A DNA stretch of 10,001 nt from an uncultured Flavobacterium sp. Its GTDB lineage: Bacteria; Bacteroidota; Bacteroidia; Flavobacteriales; Flavobacteriaceae. The stretch is taken from contig CAMFLD010000063.1 in NCBI GenBank assembly GCA_945957245.1, positions 1 to 10,001 on the forward strand, in the 5' to 3' direction. Each line of letters opens with the position of its first letter. Position 1 is the stretch's first letter. Under the pieces are notes generated by a model, which was given only the letters and a program-made list of their open reading frames with translations, was not told the DNA's origin and made no database searches. Positions 1-8,300 of this stretch are shown piece by piece. A program made the position numbers and the translations under genes.

Positions 1-879
1 GCTAAATGGTTGGCCGGAGAAATGTCAGAAACGGAATTGTCCGCTTTTGAAAAAACTCCTGAATATGCTACCTATGCCAAAATTGCCGCTTACTCCACGC
101 AACTGAAAGCCCCCGATTTTGACTCTGATTCACTTTACCAAAAAGTAATTGAAGGTAAGGGAAACAAAGCAAAAGTGGTTCCTTTTTATCAGTCAAAATG
201 GATGAAAATTGCAGCTGTATTTGTTATTTTACTCGGGCTTACATTTTTCTTCAGAAGTAATTTAACCACAACTGAAATTGCGGGAAATAGTAAAAGAACC
301 AATTTCTCATTACCTGATAATTCGCAAATTACATTAAACAGCGGCTCCGAAATTGATTATAAAAAATGGAACTGGGATAACAACAGAACCCTGAACCTGA
401 AAGGAGAAGCTTATTTCAAAGTTGCCCACGGTAAAAAATTCGAAGTAAAGACCGACATTGGAAGTGTAACCGTTATGGGAACCCAGTTCAATGTAAAAGC
501 CCGTAAAAAAAGGCTCGATGTAACCTGTTACCAAGGTAAGGTAAGAGTGAATTATGACGGTAAAGAAGTAATTATTACCAAAGGGACATCGGTTACTTTT
601 GATGACGACTTTTTCCAAAGGCTTAACTGTAGCGTTGAAAAACCAGAATGGACAACGGACAAAATTGCTTTTAATAAAGAAAAACTACAAACTATCATTG
701 ACGAACTCCAAAGGCAATACGACTGTAAAATTGTGTTGAACTGTAAAGAAAACAACCAACTTTTCACAGGAATTATGCCGTCAAATGATATAAAAACAGC
801 TTTAGGCATAGTAACTTCTATTTTTCATCTAAAGATTTCTAAATTTGAAGATCAGAAAATTACTTTAGTTGATTTTTAA
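1..879 (+). CDS. FecR-family anti-sigma factor / sigma regulator, 5' end outside window
   Basis: This is an inner-membrane regulator that, in FecR systems, holds an ECF sigma factor and relays a signal from an outer-membrane TonB-dependent receptor. The frame is open from base 1, and its first residues (AKWLAGEMSETELSAFEK) match the conserved cytoplasmic N-terminal segment of FecR proteins. The TTG at 10 is therefore not the start, which lies upstream of the window. A single membrane segment (about 199-255, WMKIAAVFVILLGL) separates a short cytoplasmic part from the periplasmic FecR domain (about 265-610), with the typical features LPDNSQITLNSGS, GEAYFKV and VMGTQFNVKA. A DUF4974-like C-terminal domain follows (about 640-876; FNKEKLQTIIDELQRQY). 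The stop overlaps the next gene's ATG by one base (TAATG), implying translational coupling with the receptor. The ECF sigma gene is expected just upstream but cannot be seen. Family assignment is firm; the ligand is unknown. Confidence 0.93.
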   Translation, partial: AKWLAGEMSETELSAFEKTPEYATYAKIAAYSTQLKAPDFDSDSLYQKVIEGKGNKAKVVPFYQSKWMKIAAVFVILLGLTFFFRSNLTTTEIAGNSKRTNFSLPDNSQITLNSGSEIDYKKWNWDNNRTLNLKGEAYFKVAHGKKFEVKTDIGSVTVMGTQFNVKARKKRLDVTCYQGKVRVNYDGKEVIITKGTSVTFDDDFFQRLNCSVEKPEWTTDKIAFNKEKLQTIIDELQRQYDCKIVLNCKENNQLFTGIMPSNDIKTALGIVTSIFHLKISKFEDQKITLVDF

Positions 880-3398
880 TGCTGTCAAAAAAGAAGTTTT
901 TTACATTACTGATTTCCTTCCTATTCTTTACGGCACACGCCCAACAGGATATGGAAGTTGTTGCGTTGAAAAATATTCTGGAGGAAATCAGCTCAAAAAA
1001 CAACATAAAATTCAGCTACATAGATCAGGAGTTAAGCGTTTATGAAATTGTTCCTCCTAATGCAAATCTGTCCTTAAAAGAAAAGATTGCCTACATTGAA
1101 CAAAAAACGGGACTCAAAATCAAGAAAATAAACGAAAACTATTATTCGGTTTACAATGACCGGAAACTCGATAAACCATTATGCGGATATTTATTGGACG
1201 CAGAAACCGGTTTACCCATTGAAAATGCAGTAATAAAAATACAAAACAGCAATGTGATTGTTTTTTCAAATGATAAAGGTTATTTTGAACTGCCGGTTTT
1301 TTCACAAAACCACATTGAAATTAACCATTTGAGTTTCGAAAAAAAAACCATCGCTCCGATTGAAATTTATACTCCGGATTGCCCTAAAATTAAGCTCACA
1401 CCGATAGTACAGAAACTTGAAGAAGTTATTACCCAAAAATACTTAACCACAGGTATATCCAAAAAAGACGACGGTTCGCTCGAAATTAAGCCAATTAAAT
1501 TCGGAATACTTCCCGGTCTTATTGAACCCGATGTGCTTCAGACAATGCAACAGATTCCCGGAATTAATTCGGCAGATGAAACGGTTTCCAACATCAATGT
1601 CAGAGGAGGTACACATGATCAGAATTTATTCCTATGGAACGGTATCAGAATGTTTCAAACCGGGCATTTCTTCGGATTGATTTCTGCCTTTAACCCGTCA
1701 TTGGCACAAACTGTTTCGGTTACAAAAAATGGAAGTTCCGCATTTTATGATGACAGTGTATCAAGCCTTGTAGTGATTTCATCCCATCCCAAAACGGTTG
1801 ATAAAACCCGTTCAAGCATAAGTTCAAATCTGATTAGCGCTGAGTTTTTTACCCAAATCAAAACTTCTGATAAAAGCAGTCTTACCATATCAGGTAGACG
1901 CTCCCTAACGGATTTTTTTGCATCACCTACTTACAAAAACTACCGGGACAGGATTTTCCAGAATACCGTGGTAACCAATTTAGAGAGCAATCAGACTATT
2001 GGTATACACACTGATGAAAAATTTTACTTCTATGATTTTACCACACAATACCAACAAAAAATTGGCTCAAGAAGTGAATTATCTGTTGATGCTATCCTGA
2101 TACAAAATTCCTTAGCATTGAATCAGTTTAATTCCCAACTCAGCCGAAAAAGTGATTTGGGACAAAAAAACTTTGGAACAACCATCAACTGGAAAACAGA
2201 TTGGAATCAAAAAAACACTACTCAAATGCAGGTATATGCTTCAAATTACCTGTTGTCCTCGTCCAATGAATCGGTTCAGAGCAGCCAGATTTTAGATCAG
2301 GAAAATAAAGTTACTGATTTGGGGATTCAGGTTAGGAATTCGCATTTAATTTCAAAAACTTTCAGTCTTAATAATGGGTATCAGTACGATGAAATTGGCG
2401 TAACCAATTTTGATGAAATCAATGCACCTTTTTTCTCCAGGAAAATCAAAGAAGTACTGCGGAACCATGCCTTGATTGCCGAAGGCATTTTCCAAAGTGA
2501 AAACCACAATACGATTTTAAAAACAGGCATCAGAGCCAATTATTTTGCCAAATTCAAAACCACTACTGTAGAACCCCGAATTCAATTCAGTCAGGCTCTG
2601 AACAAAAACATCAGGCTGGAAATCCTAGGGGAACAAAAAAGCCAGACGCTTTCACAGGTAATTGATTTACAGCAGGATTTCCTCGGAATCGAAAAAAGGC
2701 GTTGGACATTAGCGAACAACAGCACCATTCCTATCCAAAAAAGCAATCAGTTTTCGATAGGGTTCAACTTTAAGAACAAGGATTGGCTTATTACTCTGGA
2801 CAATTTCTATAAAAAAATTAAAGGAATTACTACCAGCAGCCAAAGTTTCCAGAATCAATTTGAATTCACAAGATCGAGCGGCGATTATCGTGTGTTAGGT
2901 TCGGAATTTTTGATACAGCGGAATTTTGGAAAATTCTATAGTTGGCTGAGTTATAGTTTTAATGATAACAAATATTTTTTCGGAGCATTACAGCCAAATG
3001 AATTCATCAATAACTACGAAATAAAACATGCCATTTCGTGGGCAGGAATTTATGAATGGAAAAGCCTGAAATTTGCATTAGGATCAAAATGGCATACCGG
3101 AAAACCAATCACTACGCCACAATCGACTACTTTGAATGCTGATAATCAAATTGTATATAATTCGCCAAACAACTCTAAACTTAAAGATTTTTTTCAGGTG
3201 AATTTTTCAGCATCAAAGGATTGGAAACTTGACGGCAAAACCACATTACAAACCAATATTTCAATACTGAATCTGTTCAATTCCAAAAACAGTATTAACA
3301 AATTCTACCGGGTAAATTCAGCAGATAATTCTATTGTAAGTGTTGATACTTATGCGCTTGAGCTTACTCCAAACGTAAATGTAAAATTGAGTTTCTGA
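879..3398 (+). CDS. TonB-dependent outer-membrane receptor with STN-like signalling domain (FecA-type)
   Basis: The predicted protein has 839 residues. It is an outer-membrane beta-barrel that would import a ligand using TonB energy and signal its presence to the FecR protein encoded just before it. Domains in order: a signal peptide (residues 1 to about 22, a hydrophobic stretch ending AHAQQ); an STN-like domain (about 24-95; ALKNILEEISSKNNIKFSY), which in FecA-type receptors contacts the FecR protein; a carboxypeptidase-regulatory-like beta-sandwich (about 100-180; GYLLDAETGLPIENAVIKI); a plug (about 203-305; NINVRGGTHDQNLFLWNGI); and a barrel to the C-terminus, which ends in Phe as is usual for outer-membrane proteins. 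The ATG at 879 overlaps the fecR stop. No SusD-like lipoprotein gene follows, because argS lies immediately downstream on the other strand. That makes a classic SusCD glycan system unlikely; iron chelates, cobalamin-like compounds, peptides or other small ligands remain possible. Substrate is not deducible from sequence alone. Confidence 0.93.
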   Translation: MLSKKKFFTLLISFLFFTAHAQQDMEVVALKNILEEISSKNNIKFSYIDQELSVYEIVPPNANLSLKEKIAYIEQKTGLKIKKINENYYSVYNDRKLDKPLCGYLLDAETGLPIENAVIKIQNSNVIVFSNDKGYFELPVFSQNHIEINHLSFEKKTIAPIEIYTPDCPKIKLTPIVQKLEEVITQKYLTTGISKKDDGSLEIKPIKFGILPGLIEPDVLQTMQQIPGINSADETVSNINVRGGTHDQNLFLWNGIRMFQTGHFFGLISAFNPSLAQTVSVTKNGSSAFYDDSVSSLVVISSHPKTVDKTRSSISSNLISAEFFTQIKTSDKSSLTISGRRSLTDFFASPTYKNYRDRIFQNTVVTNLESNQTIGIHTDEKFYFYDFTTQYQQKIGSRSELSVDAILIQNSLALNQFNSQLSRKSDLGQKNFGTTINWKTDWNQKNTTQMQVYASNYLLSSSNESVQSSQILDQENKVTDLGIQVRNSHLISKTFSLNNGYQYDEIGVTNFDEINAPFFSRKIKEVLRNHALIAEGIFQSENHNTILKTGIRANYFAKFKTTTVEPRIQFSQALNKNIRLEILGEQKSQTLSQVIDLQQDFLGIEKRRWTLANNSTIPIQKSNQFSIGFNFKNKDWLITLDNFYKKIKGITTSSQSFQNQFEFTRSSGDYRVLGSEFLIQRNFGKFYSWLSYSFNDNKYFFGALQPNEFINNYEIKHAISWAGIYEWKSLKFALGSKWHTGKPITTPQSTTLNADNQIVYNSPNNSKLKDFFQVNFSASKDWKLDGKTTLQTNISILNLFNSKNSINKFYRVNSADNSIVSVDTYALELTPNVNVKLSF

Positions 3399-5177
3399 TT
3401 ACATTCTTTCAGGAACTTCAATGCCTAACAGGCCAAATGCCAATTTAATAGTTTCACCAATCTTTTTAGAAAGCTGCACGCGGAAGGTTTTCTTAGTCAG
3501 GTCCTGTTCCGGAAGGATAGGCACCGATTGATAAAACGAATTGTATTCTTTAACCAATTCGTAAATATAGTTGGCAATCAAAGCCGGGCTATGACTTTCA
3601 GCAGCATTTTGGATGATTTCAGGGAAAAGTTCAATTTGTTTCAACAATTCCTTTTCCTTTACATGAAGTTCAAGTGCTTCAACGGTTACATTCAGATCGA
3701 AATCGGTTTTTCTTAAAATAGATTGTATACGGGCATAAGTATATTGAATAAACGGCCCTGTATTTCCGGCAAATTCTACCGATTCTTCCGGATTGAATAA
3801 TATCTATTTTTTAGGATCTACTTTTAAGATATAGTATTTAAGGGCTGCCAATCCGATCATTTTAAACAGCTTTTCTTTCTCTTCTTTGGAGAAGCCTTCC
3901 AGTTTACCTAATTCGGTTGTGATTTTCTCAGCTGTAACTGTCATTTCTTGCATCAAGTCATCGGCATCCACAACAGTTCCTTCTCTTGACTTCATCTTTC
4001 CTGAAGGAAGTTCAACCATTCCATACGATAAGTGGAATAAACTTTCAGCCCATTCAAAACCTAGTTTTTTGAGTATTAAAAATAATACTTTAAAGTGATA
4101 ATCCTGTTCGTTCCCAACGGTGTAAACCATTCCTCCAACATCAGGATAATCTTTAACACGCTGTATTGCTGTACCGATATCCTGAGTCATATAAACAGCT
4201 GTTCCATCTGAACGAAGTACAATTTTTCTGTCCAGTCCTTCCGGAGTTAAATCAATCCAAACCGATCCATCGGGGTCTTTTTCAAAAATCCCTTTTTCAA
4301 GTCCAAACTGTACTACTTCTTTTCCCAGCAAATAAGTGTTGCTTTCGTAGTAATAGGAATCAAAATCAACTCCAAGGTTCTTGTAGGTTTCATTGAATCC
4401 ATCATAAACCCACTGGTTCATGGTTTTCCAAAGTTCAATCACTTCAGGTTTTCCTGCTTCCCAATCGAGAAGCATTTGCTGCGCTTCCAAAATAATCGGA
4501 GCCTGTTTTTTGGCTTCGTCCTCAGTTTTACCCTGAGCCATCAGCTCTTTTACCTCAGATTTGTATTGTTTGTCAAATTCAACATAAAAATTCCCTACCA
4601 GTTTATCTCCTTTGAGATTTGAACTTTCCGGAGTCTGACCGTTACCAAATTTCTGCCATGCCAACATCGATTTGCAGATGTGAATTCCTCTGTCATTGAT
4701 AATCTGGGTTTTGTAAACTTTTTTACCTGAAGCTTTAATTATTTCGGCCACCGAATATCCCAAAAGATTATTACGCACATGTCCTAAATGTAAAGGCTTG
4801 TTGGTATTTGGTGAAGAATATTCCACCATGATTGCTTTGTCGTCCGGATTGACAGCTTTAATTCCAAAATTAGAATCCGTCAATATTTCATTGAAAAACT
4901 GAACATAAAAATCGTCTGAAACTACAATGTTAAGGAAACCGGAAACAACATTAAAGCGAACGACTTCTTTGACATTATCGACAAGATAGGTTCCAATTTT
5001 GTTTCCTATTTCGACCGGATTTCCTTTGATAAGTTTCAATAAAGGAAAAACTACCATAGTAATATCACCTTCAAATTCTTTTCGGGTAATTTGAAATTCA
5101 ACTTTTTCAATTGAAATATCAAACAGTTCCTGAACTGCGGTTTGTACTGGCAAAGTAAGAATTTGTGAAAGCTTCAT
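3399..5177 (-). pseudogene. argS: Arginyl-tRNA synthetase gene interrupted by an in-frame TAG
   Basis: The class I synthetase ArgS charges tRNA-Arg with arginine. Reading from the ATG at 5177, the frame gives an N-terminal add-1-type domain (residues 1 to about 100), the HIGH signature as HLGH at residues 130-133 (SSPNTNKPLHLGH), and the KMSKS-equivalent KMKSREG at 394-400. Codon 458 (3804-3806) is TAG, directly after VDPKK. The same frame then stays open to a TAA at 3399-3401 and encodes a normal remainder, including FNPEESVEFAGNTGPFIQY and YARIQSILRK, plus the helical DALR anticodon-binding domain ending in PERM. Total length with the TAG read as an amino acid is 592, normal for ArgS. There is no net frameshift, so this is a nonsense substitution or base-call error rather than a simple indel. 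The truncated 457-residue product would lack the anticodon-binding domain. Because argS is normally essential and single-copy, a sequencing error, a second intact copy or readthrough must be considered; the pseudogene label is provisional. Confidence 0.9.
3804..3806 (-). other. In-frame TAG stop inside argS
   Basis: On the minus strand the codons run CCT AAA AAA TAG ATA TTA TTC AAT, so the TAG follows a run of six A. It falls between the catalytic region and the anticodon-binding domain, at a position where Bacteroidetes ArgS proteins usually seem to carry a polar or basic residue such as Asn, Lys or Arg (recalled from the family, not aligned here). One base change from AAG (Lys) or CAG (Gln) would create it. 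The other visible gene ends use TAA, TGA and TAA. Confidence 0.95.
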
Positions 5178-5197
5178 GGTATTTTCTTTTGAGTGTG

Positions 5198-5227
5198 CAA
5201 AGATAAAACATTACTGCAGAAATTCAA
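5198..5227 (-). promoter_or_regulatory. argS promoter, Bacteroidetes type (-33 TTG, -7 TAnnTTTG)
   Basis: On the minus strand, TTG at 5227-5225 is followed after 19 bases by TATCTTTG at 5205-5198, a perfect match to the Bacteroidetes primary-sigma -7 consensus TAnnTTTG with a normal spacer. The -7 element lies about 20 bases from the argS ATG at 5177, so the leader would be very short, about 10-15 bases. The bases before the ATG (AAAAGAAAATACC) contain no strong Shine-Dalgarno sequence, as is usual in this phylum. Confidence 0.75.
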
Positions 5228-5334
5228 CAAAAACAATTCTTGATGCAAAATGTAAGATAAAAGAAATGCTAAATACATTATTTGTAAGTTTATTACTTAA
5301 TATTATATAAAAATAATGCATTTCATCGACTTTA

Positions 5335-5367
5335 TTTGCTTTTTACCGACTATTCTTTGAATATTTG
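5335..5367 (+). promoter_or_regulatory. Weak candidate promoter for the large T9SS protein gene
   Basis: TTTG at 5335-5338, a 21-base spacer and AATATTTG at 5360-5367 resemble the Bacteroidetes -33/-7 pair, but the -7 element misses the first T of TAnnTTTG. An alternative, TATTCTTTG at 5351-5359, has one extra base inside the consensus. Either would give a short leader before the ATG at 5391. The remainder of the 5178-5390 intergenic region is AT-rich and shows no other clear element apart from a small inverted repeat at 5285-5299. Confidence 0.3.
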
Positions 5368-5390
5368 TCTTGTCAAAATCCCCCCAAATT

Positions 5391-8300
5391 ATGAAAAAGA
5401 CACTACTATTAATCGCTATGCTATTTAGCTTCTTTGGCTTCAGTCAGCCACTGACTGTTAGTTCAACAAACTACACAGTACCTCAATTGGTAAATAACGT
5501 ATTAATCAATTCGCCATGTGTATCGGCGACTAACATTACTTGGAGAACCGGAACAAATTTTGGTTCGTCAAACGGATTAGGTTATTTCCAAAACACCAAT
5601 CCAAACTTCCCAATGCAGAGCGGAGTTGTTTTAAGTACCGGAAATATTCTGAATATCCCGGGACCAAATACTTCCCTTCTTAATGATGGTTCTGTCGGTT
5701 GGTCTGGTGATACTGACCTTGAAGCGACACTAGCAGCATCAGGTATCAGCATGGTTTCAAAAAATGCATCGGTGCTTGAGTTTGACTTTACGCCTATTTC
5801 CCCTAACTTTAGTTTTGATTTTATATTTGCTTCTGAGGAATATGGTAACTTCCAATGTTTATATTCAGATGCATTTGCATTCCTTTTAACCAACATGAAC
5901 ACCGGAGTAACTACAAACTTAGCTGTAGTTCCTAATACAAATTTACCGATTTCTGTTGTGACTATCAGGGATTTTCAATATAATTCTTCCTGTCCGTCAG
6001 TAAATCCACAATATTTTGGAAGCTTCAACGGTGGTTCTGCAGCTGCTGGTTCAGCTACGAACTTTAACGGGCAGACTAAAGTATTGACAGCTTCTTCTGT
6101 TTTGACCCCAAATGTACCTTATCATATAAAATTAGTAATTGCTGACAGAGCTGACCCACAGTCGGATTCTGCAATCTTCCTTTCTTCTGACAGTTTTAAT
6201 ATTGGTCAGGATGTTTTAGGACCGGATTTGACTGTTGCCAATAGCTCTGCATTATGTTTTGGTTCCAGCCACACACTAGCGACAGGTTTGGATCCTTCCA
6301 GTTATACTTTTACATGGAGTCATGGAGAAAGTGTTATACCTGGCCAAACAGGTCCAAATTTAACTGTTACAGAAGCGGGAACATATTCGGTCACTTATCA
6401 TAACATTTTTGGAACTTGCGCACCCATTACTGATACCATAACGGTAGAATACAATCCTGAAATTAATTCCCCAAATCCCATCAATCTTTACAGATGTAAT
6501 ATGGGAACGCCAAATTACAACTATAACCTTGCCCAAAACACGCCTATTGTAACACAAGGTTTGCCAACCGGAACAACTGTTTCCTATTTTGCAAACTCGA
6601 CTGATGCTAACAATAATAGCAATGCCTTGCCTTTAAACTACAACAGTCCAAGTGGAGCGACAGTTTATGCCAGAATCCAATTGCCCGGAAGTCCTTGCTT
6701 TACTGTTAAATCATTCCAATTGCTAACATCTCCTCCACCTGTAGCAAATCAGGCACCAAACATGTTGAGATGTACAAATACAAGTGGACAAAACACAGCA
6801 TATTTCAATTTTAACCCTCAAACACCTATCGTTTTAGGCTCACAATCTTCAAGCATTTACAATGTTAGTTACTATACTTCATCCGTAAATGCTAATAGCG
6901 GAACCAATCCAATTGCTGACCCTTCTTACGGACTGTATGGAAACACTACTATTTATGTGAGAGTACAAAATATCAGTGACCCGACTTGTTATGCGATTTC
7001 AAGCTTTAATCTTATTGTAAATCAAACACCTCCGGTAGATGTGCTTCAAAATGTAATTGTATGTGATCATTATACATTGCTTCCACTTACTAATGGAAAT
7101 TATTTCACAGAAATTGGCGGTGGTGGTATCCCAATGTATGCAGGCGATGTACTTACTGAATCTCAGACAGTTTATATATTCAACCAACCGGGTGGCCCTG
7201 GCACCTGTGCTGCCAATAGTTCCTTCCGTGTAATTATTGTTGATGAAAATGAGCTGACTCCAGATAACGTTTCAAGCTGTGGCAGCTATACTTTACCATC
7301 GTTAACGTATGGAAAATACTATACACTTCCCGGAGGTCCTGCCGGTGGAGGTACCGTGATTCCTTTTGGAACAACAATAACTACATCACAAACGATATAT
7401 TATTATTTTACTACCACAACTCCTCCTGTCTGCACTGTTGATTCGAGTTTTAATGTAACCATTATAAATAATCTTGATGTTGGAACGTTCAATGATGTTT
7501 TTGAATGTACCTCCTACACTTTACCTCCATTAACCTTAGGTAATTACTATACGGGTACTGGAGGAACAGGAACCCAATTAGCTGTCGGAACCGCCATTAC
7601 ATCTTCACAGACAATCTATGTTTATGCGGCTACAACCGGTACAACAGTATGTTCTGATGAAGATAGCTTTAATGTAATTATTGGTATGCCGCAGCCTGCG
7701 GATATTAGCCAATGTAACGGTTATAATTTGCCAGCATTACCTATTGGTAACTATTATACAGGTCCGGCAGGTACCGGAACAATGATACCAGCAGGTACAT
7801 TAATTGACTACAACACCACAATTTATGTATATGCTCCGGTAGCCGGTGGAGGACCTAACTGCACAGATAATATTCATTTTTCATTAACTTTTGCTCAGCC
7901 TCACATCGATACTTTACCAAATGTTTCTGTTTGTGAAACCTATACATTACCTTCAATAACTGATGGGGAATACTTTACCGGGGATCAGGGTTCGGGAACT
8001 CAATTGTATCCTGGCGATGTGATATTGACCACACAAACTATTTATATTTTCAAAAGGCTAAATGCAGCCTGCTCCAATCAATCGAGTTTTACTGTGACTG
8101 TAAATCCAATTCCCGCCATTGATTCACGTTCTGATATTGACATTTGTGACCAATATGTACTGACGCCATTGACTGTTGGAGATTATTATACCGGACCAAA
8201 TGGTTCTGGATCATTAATTCCTAGTAACACGGTAATAACTAACTCGCAAAGAATATATATTTATGCCATAAGTAATTCGACGCCACAATGTAGTGCTCAA

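Noticed and set aside
10..12. TTG at 10 as the start of the FecR protein
   Set aside because: The frame is open to base 1, and the residues before the TTG (AKW) fit the conserved FecR N-terminal segment, so the gene begins outside the window.
334..809. Minus-strand open frames opposite fecR
   Set aside because: They are antisense shadows of a well-conserved FecR/DUF4974 coding region, with no recognisable protein features.
3399..3647. Separate small minus-strand gene of 82 codons
   Set aside because: It is the C-terminal end of argS in the same frame, starting at an arbitrary internal TTG; conserved ArgS sequence continues upstream of it to the TAG.
5285..5299. Inverted repeat TAAGT-TTATT-ACTTA as an operator
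   Set aside because: Arms of only five bases in very AT-rich DNA are expected by chance, and it does not sit squarely on either promoter candidate.
5582..5902. Minus-strand open frame opposite the large surface-protein gene
   Set aside because: It lies wholly within the choice-of-anchor L coding region, its translation resembles no family, and the plus frame is clearly the real one.
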